A stretch of 64,000 nt of DNA from Pedomonas sp051304405 (GTDB taxonomy: Bacteria > Pseudomonadota > Alphaproteobacteria > Sphingomonadales > Sphingomonadaceae): assembly GCF_051304405.1 (NCBI RefSeq), contig NZ_JBPPGG010000005.1, positions 62,001-126,000 of the forward strand, given 5' to 3'. Shown here piece after piece: positions 34,118 through 45,335 of this stretch. The number at the start of each line of letters is the position of its first letter. Positions within the stretch are counted from its first letter, which is position 1. The notes under the pieces are model-generated. The model was not told the origin of the DNA. It did no database searches and saw only the letters and a program-made list of their open reading frames with translations. A program made the position numbers and the translations under genes.

Positions 34118-35932
34118 TCAGGCCGAGGACTGGCGCATGTCCTGCGCCCCCGATGCCCACGCGCCAACCCGCCGCGCGGCGGGCAGGCGGATGGTGGCCC
34201 GCGTGCCCTCGCCCACGTGGCTTTGCAGCTCCAGCTGCCCGCCCTGCAATTCGATGAACTGCCGCGCAAGGGGCAGGCCGAGCCCGATGCCGCCGTAGCG
34301 GCGGGTTTCGGATTCCTCCACCTGGGCGAAGGGCTTCATCACCTCCTCGATCATGTGCGGCGGGATGCCGATGCCCTCGTCCTCCACGTCGATGCGGATG
34401 GTGCCGTCCGCCTCCACATCGAGGCGCACGGTGACCAGACCGTCCGGCCGCGAAAATTTGAGCGCATTGGCAATGAGGTTGATGAGCGCCTGCCGCGTGA
34501 GCCGGGCGTCGATCCGCGCAAGGAGGGGCGCATCCAGCAGGATCTCCCGCAGCGACGCGCTGTTGCTGGTGCCCCGGCCCCGGGCCATTGCGCCGGCGCT
34601 TCGCACCAGGGCAACCAGATCCACCTGGCTCTCCGTTACCCGCAGCTTGCCCGCCTCGATGCGGGCCAGATCGAGCATGTCCTCCACGATCGCCAGCAGG
34701 TGGTGGCCGCTCTCCAGCACGGTGCGGGCGTACTGGCTGTGAATGCCCGGATCCACCCGGCCCGCTTCCAGATCCTGGGTGAGAAGGTCGGAGAAGCCGA
34801 TCACCGCGTTGAGCGGCGTTCGCAGTTCATGGCTCATGTTGGCGAGGAAGCGCGACTTGGCCTGACTGGCCGCTTCCGCCCCGTCGCGGGAGGCTTCCAG
34901 TTCCTCCTGCAACCGCAGCAGTTCCGCCTCGCGCTGCTTGAGCGCCGAGATATCCACGTGCGTCACCGCCACCCGGCCGTTGGCGAGCAGCTGGATGGTG
35001 CTGCGATACCAGCGGTCGCCCAGCTGCCGCTCGCAGCGGTAGGAGGGCGCCTTGCCGGAGATGCGGTCGCTGCCGAAGAATTCCGCCTCCGGCAGGCCGG
35101 GCAGGCCGCTGGCGGCCTCGATCTGCCGCCACGACATGCCGGGGAACAGCGCGTCCGGCGTCAGGCCGAGCACCCGCGCGTAAACGTCGTTCCACAGCAC
35201 GAGGCTGTGGTCGTCGTCGAACAGGGCGAAGGCCTCGGCGGTTTCGGAAAGCTCCCGCCAGTTCTGCTGGGCGGCTCTCAGATCGGCAATCGCGCGGTCG
35301 GCGGCTTCCTGCGCTTCGAGCCCCTCGCGCAGCAGCATGTGCCCGGCGTGGTTGGCGAGGACCATGGCCAGGGCGAACAGCAGGGTGGCCAGCGCCAGAA
35401 GCAGGCCGGCGGAGTCGCCCTGCCAGAGAAACAGGACGATGAACGGCAGGGCGATGCCGCCGATGAACGCGCGGGCGGCGCGCGGCGCCGGGGTCAGCAT
35501 GGCGGCCGCCCCGGCGCAGATCGCGGCGTTGACGACTTCCAGGAAAATCCCGTGCTGTTGCGGCAGCCAGAGGATGAAGGTTGCCGTCAGGCCCCACAGC
35601 AGGCCGTTGGTTCCGGCGGTCACCCAGATGCTGGCGGGAAGCCCGGCCGGATACGGACCGCCGCTCCTTCGCCTCTGCCGGCGGAAGACATCGAGGAAAA
35701 TGCCGGCCCACAGCAGGCTGTGGAGCCCGAGCCAGACCGCTTCCAGATGAAAGGGCAGCTGGCCCCACAGCAGCAGCGTCGTCAGCAGCGCCGCCATGCT
35801 GAGGGCGAGGCCATGCAGCCGCAGGCGCTCCTCCAGCGCCCGGATCAACCGCATCCGGCTGCCTGTACCGCTGCCGGCGGGAGCGCTCAACGCACCATGC
35901 TCGGGAGGGCGAATGTCATCGTCGTTCAGCAC
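34118..35932 (-). CDS. Membrane PAS-domain sensor histidine kinase
   Basis: A 604-residue hybrid of membrane sensor and kinase. About six hydrophobic segments span residues 40-200, a PAS domain lies at 225-335, the dimerisation/phosphoacceptor domain has H368 in NMSHELRTPLN, and the ATPase domain has the N box NLIANALKFS, DEGIGIPP and GGIGLGLPLA. No receiver domain is attached and no response regulator is adjacent, so it is an orphan kinase; PleC/DivJ-like kinases have this layout but the match is not specific. The start is uncertain: GTG 35932, or ATG 35854 (MRLIRALEER), which would remove 26 polar residues. Lies 22 bases after clpB on the same strand and may be co-transcribed with it. Confidence 0.88.
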   Translation of the reverse strand: MLNDDDIRPPEHGALSAPAGSGTGSRMRLIRALEERLRLHGLALSMAALLTTLLLWGQLPFHLEAVWLGLHSLLWAGIFLDVFRRQRRRSGGPYPAGLPASIWVTAGTNGLLWGLTATFILWLPQQHGIFLEVVNAAICAGAAAMLTPAPRAARAFIGGIALPFIVLFLWQGDSAGLLLALATLLFALAMVLANHAGHMLLREGLEAQEAADRAIADLRAAQQNWRELSETAEAFALFDDDHSLVLWNDVYARVLGLTPDALFPGMSWRQIEAASGLPGLPEAEFFGSDRISGKAPSYRCERQLGDRWYRSTIQLLANGRVAVTHVDISALKQREAELLRLQEELEASRDGAEAASQAKSRFLANMSHELRTPLNAVIGFSDLLTQDLEAGRVDPGIHSQYARTVLESGHHLLAIVEDMLDLARIEAGKLRVTESQVDLVALVRSAGAMARGRGTSNSASLREILLDAPLLARIDARLTRQALINLIANALKFSRPDGLVTVRLDVEADGTIRIDVEDEGIGIPPHMIEEVMKPFAQVEESETRRYGGIGLGLPLARQFIELQGGQLELQSHVGEGTRATIRLPAARRVGAWASGAQDMRQSSA

Positions 35933-35954
35933 TGGTGCGTTGAGCCCGCGTTTG

Positions 35955-38546
<2,592 letters not shown>

Positions 38547-38586
38547 GGGCTTTGCCCCTCAAGGTTTACGCTCGAGCTTCATGTAA

Positions 38587-38604
38587 TGTGGCATATTTGC
38601 CACA
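38587..38604. promoter_or_regulatory. Perfect palindrome upstream of clpB
   Basis: TGTGGCA-TATT-TGCCACA (38587-38604) has exact 7-base arms and lies 41 bases upstream of the clpB start, inside the expected promoter. It is AT-rich in the centre, as for a dimeric regulator site. It could alternatively fold as an mRNA hairpin (thermosensor-like). Confidence 0.5.
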
Positions 38605-38638
38605 CAAGAGGTCGGGTGGTCCGATATGGCACAAACTC

Positions 38639-39604
38639 TTACGGCGGCATTTTCCGCTCCGGTGGCGGGATGACGAAGGGGGCCGCCGCGCCTTCCACTT
38701 CGGTGACCGGCGCGCCGCTGAACACGTTGCCCATCACCTGCGCCGGCGCCGGGCCGAGATTCCGCACGAAGGTGAGGCTGGCGGCCGTGTCGTTGCGGAT
38801 GCTGTTGTTGACGATGAACACCTGCTGGCCCGGCTGCGCGTCGCGCGGCGTTGTGAGGATGATGGCGGTCGTTGCCGCGCCGGGGCGGGCCATGGTCTTG
38901 CGGAAGCGGTTGCCCCGCACCACCGCGTTGGCCCCTGCGATTTCCACCAGCAGGCGGGAGGCGGCCGAGCCGTCCTCGATGGTCGAGGAGGTGATCTCCG
39001 TGGTCCGTGCGGCCGAGCGCACCGCAACGCCGCCCTGGGGCGCGAGGAAATGGGCGGCGTCGATGCTCAGCCGGGCGATGCCGAGCGCTTCCACCTGCAC
39101 GGGCGCGGGCCCTGGCGCGCCACCCTCAAAGCTGGTGTTCTCGATGCGCACGATGCTGCCGGCGCGGGGCACGGCGAGCACGCCCCGGCTGTTGGCGCGG
39201 AAGGTCGCGCGGCGGACGGTGGCGCTGCGCCCCTCGATCCGCACGGCGGCGGCCGTCGCATCCGTCCCGCGCGCCCCGGCGAAGTCCACGCCGTCGATGG
39301 TGATGTCATTGCCGCGCAGGATGAACTGGGCGCGGCCCTCGCACAGCGGGCCTTCCACCCGCGCCGTGTTGGGCTCCGCCTGGATGGTGAGGTGGTGTGC
39401 CGTCCACACCGCGCACTCGCGGTAGATGCCGGGCGTCAGCCGCACGGTCGTGCCGGGGCGGGCGGCGCGGGCGGCGTCGGCGAGCGAGACATAGGTCTCG
39501 CCGGGGCCCACCATCATCGGCCGCCCCCATTGGGTTGCTGCCGCAAGCGGCAGGGAGCTTGCGAGGAGCAGCAGGCAGGCCGCAAGGCAGGCAAGGCGCG
39601 GCAT
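38639..39604 (-). CDS. Secreted right-handed beta-helix protein
   Basis: A 321-residue protein with a signal peptide (LACLLLLASSLPLAAA, cleavage near residue 23). The body repeats short strands and turns typical of parallel beta-helix proteins (LTIQAEPNTARVEG, ITIDGVDFAG, VVRGNRFRK, VFIVNNSIRN), as in pectate lyase-like or NosD-like folds. No catalytic residues can be identified. Cys residues are few (mature protein has two). GGAG precedes ATG 39604. It lies between clpB and the ligase gene on the same strand; no functional tie to either is evident. Confidence 0.75.
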   Translation of the reverse strand: MPRLACLAACLLLLASSLPLAAATQWGRPMMVGPGETYVSLADAARAARPGTTVRLTPGIYRECAVWTAHHLTIQAEPNTARVEGPLCEGRAQFILRGNDITIDGVDFAGARGTDATAAAVRIEGRSATVRRATFRANSRGVLAVPRAGSIVRIENTSFEGGAPGPAPVQVEALGIARLSIDAAHFLAPQGGVAVRSAARTTEITSSTIEDGSAASRLLVEIAGANAVVRGNRFRKTMARPGAATTAIILTTPRDAQPGQQVFIVNNSIRNDTAASLTFVRNLGPAPAQVMGNVFSGAPVTEVEGAAAPFVIPPPERKMPP

Positions 39605-39673
39605 GGGGACTCCGCTTGGGTTCCGAACCCGGTCGCCCCGGCGCGCGGGCTCAACGCGCCCCCTCCTTTGCGC

Positions 39674-41239
39674 TCAACGCGCCAGTCCCCGCAGCGTTTC
39701 GATATGGTCCGCCTCGTGGGCGGGCTTGTCGGTGCGGATGCGGGCAATGCGCGGAAACCGCATGGCGAGGCCCGACTTGTGGCGATTCGAGACGTGGATG
39801 CTGTCAAACGCCACTTCCAGCACCAGCGCCTTTTCCACCTCCCGCACCGGGCCGAAGCGCTTGAGGGTATGGCCGCGCACCCAGCGGTCGAGCCATTTCA
39901 GTTCTTCGTCCGTGAAGCCGAAATAGGCCTTGCCCACGGGGAGCAGCTGGCCGTCCGGCCCCCACGCGCCGAAGGTGAAGTCGGAGTAGTAGCTGGAGCG
40001 CTTGCCGTGGCCGCGCTGGGCATACATGAGCACGCAATCGGCGGTGAGCGGGTCGCGCTTCCACTTGTACCACAGGCCGACGCGCCGCCCGCCCGTATAG
40101 GGGCTGTCCCGCCGCTTCAGCATCAGCCCCTCGATATCATGCCCGCGCGCGCCGGCGCGGATGTCCGCCAGCGCGTCCCAGTCGTGCGCCTCGATGAGCG
40201 GGGAGACGTCGAACACATCGCGCGGCAGCTTGTCCGCCACCGCCAGCAGCCGCTCCCGCCGCTGCACGAGGGGCAGGGGGCGCAGGTCTTCCGGCCCCTC
40301 CGCCAGAATGTCGTACAGCCGGATGAAGGCGGGGTGGGTGCGCAGCAGTTTCGCGTCCACCGTCTTGCGGTTCAGCCGCTGTTGCAGGGCATTGAACGAG
40401 GCGGGGTCGCCTTCGTCGCCGCGCACCAGAAGCTCGCCGTCCAGCGCCGCCTCGACGGTCAGGTTCGCGATGACCTCGGGAAAGGCGCCGGAAATGTCAT
40501 CGCCGGTGCGCGAGTAGAGGCGGCGGGTGCCGCCGAGACTGACCGCCTGCACGCGGATGCCGTCCCACTTCCACTCGGCCAGAAACTCCGCCAGATCCAG
40601 CGTCTCTCCGGCCTCCAGCGGCGCTGCCAGCATGAAGGGGCGGAACACGGCGGTCTCGCCGATCTCGGGCATGGGGGCCTTGCCCTCTGCCCACTCGAAC
40701 AGGTCCGGGTAGGGCGGGGTGAGGCCGTGCCACAGCTCCTCCACCGTCTCCAGCGCCACCCCGAAGGCCTCTGCGAAGCCGGTGCGGGCAAGCCGCGCGC
40801 TGAGCCCGACGCGCATGCCCCCGGTTGCCAGCTTGATGAGCGCATAGCGGCCCGAGGAGTCGAGCCGGTCCAGCAGCCGCGCCAGTTCGGCGGGCGCTTC
40901 GGCGCGGCTGAGGCGCTGGAGCGTCAGCACCGTGTCGGCAAGGCCAAGCGGCGCGTTGCCCGGCGTCTGCGTCGGCCAGAGCAGCGCGCAGGTCTCGGCC
41001 AGGTCGCCCACGTAATCGTAGGACAGCTCGAACAGCACCGGGTCGGTGCGCTCCAGCAGCAGGGCGCGGATGAGCGCGGGCTTCACGGCAGGGATTTTCA
41101 GGTCCCTTGTCAGTGCGGCCAGACCCCAGCCCCGGTCGGGGTCGGGCGTCCGTTTCAGATAGTCGGCGATCAGCGCGATCTTGCCGTTGCGGGACGGGGT
41201 GTAGACCAGCCGGTCGAGCAGGTGGGCGAAGTGCTCCAT
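39674..41239 (-). CDS. ATP-dependent DNA ligase of the ligase-associated repair cluster
   Basis: Seals nicks in DNA using ATP (the main replicative ligase of bacteria uses NAD). The 521 residues carry an N-terminal DNA-binding domain (1-190), the adenylation domain with catalytic K224 in EWKWDGIRV, then SRTGDDISGAFPEV, DGELLV, EGLMLKRRD and motif V KWKRD, and an OB domain. This layout equals the cisplatin-damage-response ligase (LigB/LIG type) rather than the Ku-linked LigD. The start overlaps the exonuclease stop by one base (TGATG), so the two are translationally coupled. Role in repair is inferred from the biochemically studied cluster in Pseudomonas putida. Confidence 0.94.
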   Translation of the reverse strand: MEHFAHLLDRLVYTPSRNGKIALIADYLKRTPDPDRGWGLAALTRDLKIPAVKPALIRALLLERTDPVLFELSYDYVGDLAETCALLWPTQTPGNAPLGLADTVLTLQRLSRAEAPAELARLLDRLDSSGRYALIKLATGGMRVGLSARLARTGFAEAFGVALETVEELWHGLTPPYPDLFEWAEGKAPMPEIGETAVFRPFMLAAPLEAGETLDLAEFLAEWKWDGIRVQAVSLGGTRRLYSRTGDDISGAFPEVIANLTVEAALDGELLVRGDEGDPASFNALQQRLNRKTVDAKLLRTHPAFIRLYDILAEGPEDLRPLPLVQRRERLLAVADKLPRDVFDVSPLIEAHDWDALADIRAGARGHDIEGLMLKRRDSPYTGGRRVGLWYKWKRDPLTADCVLMYAQRGHGKRSSYYSDFTFGAWGPDGQLLPVGKAYFGFTDEELKWLDRWVRGHTLKRFGPVREVEKALVLEVAFDSIHVSNRHKSGLAMRFPRIARIRTDKPAHEADHIETLRGLAR

Positions 41240-42240
41240 CAGTCCTCCTCGTCCTCGCGGCCGTGCAGGAGGAGCGCCCGCGCCGGGATGCCTTTCTGCT
41301 GGCACCAGTGGACGAGCGCTTCCTCGCGTCCATGCGTCACCCACACCTCCGCCGGGGCCAGCTCCCCGATGGTGGCGGTGAGTTCGCCCCAGTCCGCATG
41401 GTCGGAGAGGATGAGCGGCAGCTCCACGTTCTTCTGCCGGGCGCGCTGGCGCAGGCGCATCCAGCCGGAGGCCATGGCGGTGATGGGGTCCGGCAGGCGG
41501 CGGGACCAGCGATCGGCAAGCGCCGAGGGCGGGCAGAGAATGATCTCTCCCTTCAGCGCCGCCTTGGGCAGACCGGCCATGGGCTGCACGTCGCCCAGCC
41601 GCACACCCAGCGCTTCATAGAGGCGCGTCAGCTGCGTGAGCGCACCATGCAGGTAGACCGGCCGCTCGTATCCCGCCGCGCGCAGGAGGGCGATCAGCCG
41701 CTGCGCCTTGCCGAGAGCGTAGGCCCCGACCAGCACGCAGCGCTCGGGGGCGCTCGCGCGGGCATCGAGCAGCTTGGCGATTTCCTTCTCGGCCGGCGGG
41801 TGGTGGAACACGGGCAGGGCGAAGGTGGCCTCGGTTATGAACACGTCGCACGGAACGGGGACACACGGCGGGCAGGTGGGGTCGGGTGTCCGCTTGAAGT
41901 CGCCCGAGACGACGATCCGCTCGCCCGCGTATTCCAGAAGAATCTGCGCCGAGCCCAATACGTGCCCGGCCGGGTAGAAGCAGACCCGCACCTCGCCCAC
42001 CCGGATCGGCTGGCCGTAAGCCACAGCCTTGCCGCCCGGCTGCGGGCCGTACCGGGCGGCCATGATGGCCAATGTTTCCGCCGTGGCGATCACGGTGCCG
42101 TGGCCGCTGCGGGCGTGGTCGGCGTGGCCGTGGGTGATGAGGGCTCGCGGGCGCGGCTGGCCGGGGTCGATCCAAAAATCGCCGGGCGGGCAGTAAATGC
42201 CGTCGGGTTCGGCGCGCAGCCAGGTGCCAAAGCGTGTCAT
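41239..42240 (-). CDS. Ligase-associated MBL-fold DNA exonuclease
   Basis: A 333-residue metallo-beta-lactamase/beta-CASP nuclease, the Exo component of the cluster, related to SNM1/Artemis-type nucleases. The metal site is THGHADHARSGHG near residue 36, with later ligands in YPAGHVLGSAQ and VVSGDFKRT, and a C-terminal ILSDHADW. Starts at ATG 42240 without a clear Shine-Dalgarno site, only 17 bases from the divergent helicase start; a TATAGA box lies directly ahead of the ATG. Coupled to the ligase by a one-base overlap. Confidence 0.93.
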   Translation of the reverse strand: MTRFGTWLRAEPDGIYCPPGDFWIDPGQPRPRALITHGHADHARSGHGTVIATAETLAIMAARYGPQPGGKAVAYGQPIRVGEVRVCFYPAGHVLGSAQILLEYAGERIVVSGDFKRTPDPTCPPCVPVPCDVFITEATFALPVFHHPPAEKEIAKLLDARASAPERCVLVGAYALGKAQRLIALLRAAGYERPVYLHGALTQLTRLYEALGVRLGDVQPMAGLPKAALKGEIILCPPSALADRWSRRLPDPITAMASGWMRLRQRARQKNVELPLILSDHADWGELTATIGELAPAEVWVTHGREEALVHWCQQKGIPARALLLHGREDEED

Positions 42241-42257
42241 GATTCTATATCTGGAGT

Positions 42258-45200
42258 GTGTCCTCCCTCGGCCAAGAGCTGCTGCCGCCTGTCATCGCCC
42301 GCTGGTTCGCCGCGCGGGGCTGGACGCCGCGCCGCCACCAGCTGGACATGCTGGCCGCCGCCCGGGATGGCACTCACGCCCTGCTCGTTGCTCCCACCGG
42401 CGCGGGCAAGACGCTGGCCGGGTTCCTGCCCACGCTCGCCGCGCTGGCGCGGGGAGAGCGGCGGGGGCTGAGCGCGGTATACGTATCCCCCCTGAAGGCG
42501 CTTTCGGTCGATGTCTCCCGCAACCTTGCGCAGCCCATTGCGGAGATGGGCCTCGACATTCGCGTTGAGACCCGCACCGGGGACACCGGCGCGCACCGCA
42601 AGGCCCGCCAGCGCATCGCCCCGCCCGATGTGCTGCTCACCACCCCGGAGTCCCTGTCGCTGCTGCTCACCTACCCGGAAGCGGAGGCGATGTTTGCCGA
42701 TCTGCGTACCGTCATCATCGACGAGATCCACGCCTTCGCCCCCACCAAGCGCGGCGATCTGCTGGCGCTCGCCCTCGCCCGCCTGCAACGGCTGGCACCC
42801 GGCCTGCGCCGCGTCGGCCTTTCGGCGACGGTGGCGGACGAGGCGGCCCATGCCCGCTGGCTCGCGCCGCAGGCGGATGAGGCGGCCGTTCGCCTCGTGC
42901 GCGGGGAGGCGGGCGCTGTGCCGCACATCGACATTCTGGTGCCCGAAAACCGCATTCCGTGGGCCGGTCACACCGCCCGCCATGCGGTGCCCGCGCTCTA
43001 CGATCTCATCCAGCGCCACCGCGTCAGCCTCGTGTTCACCAACACGCGGGCCAATGCGGAGCGGCTGTTTCAGGAGCTGTGGTCCATCAACACGGCGAAC
43101 CTGCCCATCGCCCTGCACCACGGCAGTCTTGCGGTCGAGCAGCGGCGGCGGGTGGAGGCGGCCATGGCGGCGGGGGCCTTGCGTGCCGTGGTTGCCACCG
43201 CGTCGCTCGACCTCGGCATCGACTGGGGCGACATCGACCTCGTGGTCCAGGTGGGTGCGCCCAAGGGCGCGTCGCGCCTGCTCCAGCGGATCGGCCGCGC
43301 CAACCATCGCCTCGACGAGCCCAGCCGCGCCGTGCTCATCCCCGGCAACCGGTTCGAGTATCTGGAGAGCATGGCCGCCCGCGACGCGGCCCTTGCGGGT
43401 GATCTGGACGGCGAGCCCTTCCGCCCCGGCGGGCTCGACGTGCTGGTCCAGCACATCATGGGGCTGGCCTGCGCCGCGCCGTTCGAGCCCGACGCGCTTT
43501 TTGCCGAGGTCCGCTCGGCCGCACCTTACCGCGACCTGCCCCGCGCCGACTTCGACGACACCCTCGCCTTCATCGAAAGCGGCGGTTACGCGCTCAGGGC
43601 CTACGACCGCTTCCGGCGGCTGGTGCGGATGCCGGACGGGCGCTACCGCGTCTCCCACCCGCGCCTCATCCAGCAGCACCGGCTCAACGCCGGCGTGATT
43701 CTGGACGCCCCCATGCTGGAGGTGAAGATCGGCCGCCGCGCGCTCGGCCGGGTGGAGGAGAGCTTCGTGCAGCAGCTGGAGCCGGGCGACACCTTCCTGT
43801 TCGCCGGGCGTGTGCTGGTGTTCGAGCGGCTGGAGAAAACCACCGTTCACGTGCGCCCCGGCCCCGGGCGGGAGCCCAAGGTGCCCGCCTATCTGGGCGG
43901 CCGGTTGCCGCTGTCCGCCAACCTGGCGGACCGGGTGCGCGCGTTTCTGTCCGATCCCGGAGCCTGGGGCCGCTTCCCCGGGGAGGTGCGGACGTGGCTT
44001 GAACTTCAGGCCCGCGTCTCGGTGCTGCCCGCCGCCGATGGTCTGCTCGTTGAAACCTTTCCCCGCCGCCGCAAGCACTACACGGTGGCCTACTGTTTCG
44101 AGGGGCGGGCGGCCCACCAGTCCCTGGGGCTTCTGCTCACCCGGCGGATGGAACGGCTGGGTCTCGGCCCGCTCGGTTTTGTCGCCAACGACTATGCGCT
44201 CGCCGTCTGGTCGCTGCGGGCGCCCGATGATCCCGCCGCCCTGTTCACGCCCGAGATCCTGCGGGACGAATTGGCCGAGTGGCTGGCCAACTCCGCCCTG
44301 CTCAAGCGCTCGTTCCGGGACGTGGCGGTCATCGCCGGGCTCATCGAACGCCAGCACCCCGGCCTGCGGAAAACCGGGCGTCAGCTCACCATTTCCTCGG
44401 ACCTCATCTACGACGTGCTGCGCCAGTACGAGCCCGGCCACCTGCTGCTGCGCGCCACCTGGGCCGATGCGCGCGGGCGGCTGACGGATGTGGACCGGCT
44501 CGCGGCTTTCCTTGCCCGGATGCAGGGCCATATCCATCATCAGCCCTTGCGCTGCGTCTCGCCGCTGGCCGTGCCGGTGCTGCTGGAGATCGGCCGCGAG
44601 GCGATTGCGGGCAGCGCGGAGGAAACCCTGCTCCCTGATGCGGGAGGCGACGCGATGACCGATCCAAACGCCTTCACGTTCCACGGTGACACCTTCGTGG
44701 CGCTTCCCGACCATGCCCTGTGGTGGCCGCGCCGCCGCGCGCTGCTGGTGGCCGACCTGCATCTGGAAAAGGCGAGCAGCTACGCCCAGCACGGCCAGTT
44801 CCTTCCGCCCTACGACAGTCTGCAGGCGCTCGCGGCGCTGGAGGCGCTGGTGGACCGGCTGGAGGTGCAGGAGTTCTGGTGCCTGGGCGACAGCTTTCAC
44901 GACCTCCGTGCCGCCACGCGTCTGCTGCCGGAGGTGCGGGGCCGCCTGCAAGCGCTGACCGCCCGCCTGTTCTGGGTGTGGATCACCGGCAACCACGACC
45001 CGGCGGTCGATGCCCTGCTGGGCGGCGTCACCATGTCCGAGATGCGGATCGACCAGTTCGTGCTCCGCCACGAGGCGGACCCCACCGAGCGGCGGCCCGA
45101 GCTTTCCGGCCACTTTCACCCGAAGCTGCGCCTTGTCGTGCGCGGACAGGCCATCAGCCGCCGCTGCTTCGCCCTGGGGGAGGGCAGGCTGATTCTGCCC

Positions 45201-45335
45201 GCGTTCGGGCCGCTCACCGGCGGGCTGGACGTGACCGACCCCGCGATCGCCCGGCTGATCGGCCCTCGCGGCGAGGCGCTGGTGGCGACCGGCGCGGGGC
45301 TGCGGCGCTATCCGATCGGAGCCTTGTCGTCCTGA
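42258..45335 (+). CDS. Fusion of Lhr-Core DNA helicase and MPE/PdeM metallo-endonuclease
   Basis: One uninterrupted 1025-residue frame. Residues 1-799 form the DEXH helicase of the ligase-associated cluster (Lhr-Core): APTGAGKT with K51, SPLKALSVDV, TTPESL, IIDEIH, LSATV, the second RecA domain with VATASLDLGIDWGDIDLV and QRIGRANHR, then the winged-helix and beta-barrel parts. Residues 800-1025 are the MPE phosphoesterase: VADLHLEK, CLGDSFHD, ITGNHDP and GHFHPK supply the two-metal site of this single-strand DNA endonuclease. The two are separate genes in characterised clusters; here no stop lies between them. An ideal ribosome site and ATG (44642-44657) survive at the junction. Start is GTG 42258, the only option before an in-frame stop at 42240. 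The 3' end overlaps alkA by 28 bases. Confidence 0.92.
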   Translation: MSSLGQELLPPVIARWFAARGWTPRRHQLDMLAAARDGTHALLVAPTGAGKTLAGFLPTLAALARGERRGLSAVYVSPLKALSVDVSRNLAQPIAEMGLDIRVETRTGDTGAHRKARQRIAPPDVLLTTPESLSLLLTYPEAEAMFADLRTVIIDEIHAFAPTKRGDLLALALARLQRLAPGLRRVGLSATVADEAAHARWLAPQADEAAVRLVRGEAGAVPHIDILVPENRIPWAGHTARHAVPALYDLIQRHRVSLVFTNTRANAERLFQELWSINTANLPIALHHGSLAVEQRRRVEAAMAAGALRAVVATASLDLGIDWGDIDLVVQVGAPKGASRLLQRIGRANHRLDEPSRAVLIPGNRFEYLESMAARDAALAGDLDGEPFRPGGLDVLVQHIMGLACAAPFEPDALFAEVRSAAPYRDLPRADFDDTLAFIESGGYALRAYDRFRRLVRMPDGRYRVSHPRLIQQHRLNAGVILDAPMLEVKIGRRALGRVEESFVQQLEPGDTFLFAGRVLVFERLEKTTVHVRPGPGREPKVPAYLGGRLPLSANLADRVRAFLSDPGAWGRFPGEVRTWLELQARVSVLPAADGLLVETFPRRRKHYTVAYCFEGRAAHQSLGLLLTRRMERLGLGPLGFVANDYALAVWSLRAPDDPAALFTPEILRDELAEWLANSALLKRSFRDVAVIAGLIERQHPGLRKTGRQLTISSDLIYDVLRQYEPGHLLLRATWADARGRLTDVDRLAAFLARMQGHIHHQPLRCVSPLAVPVLLEIGREAIAGSAEETLLPDAGGDAMTDPNAFTFHGDTFVALPDHALWWPRRRALLVADLHLEKASSYAQHGQFLPPYDSLQALAALEALVDRLEVQEFWCLGDSFHDLRAATRLLPEVRGRLQALTARLFWVWITGNHDPAVDALLGGVTMSEMRIDQFVLRHEADPTERRPELSGHFHPKLRLVVRGQAISRRCFALGEGRLILPAFGPLTGGLDVTDPAIARLIGPRGEALVATGAGLRRYPIGALSS
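44642..44657 (+). promoter_or_regulatory. pdeM: Internal ribosome binding site and start codon for free MPE/PdeM
   Basis: GGGAGG (44642-44647), a 7-base spacer and ATG (44655-44657) lie in frame within the fused gene, exactly where stand-alone MPE proteins begin (MTDPNAF). Translation from here would give a 226-residue enzyme, the normal length, in addition to the fusion. Use of the site is inference. Confidence 0.6.
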
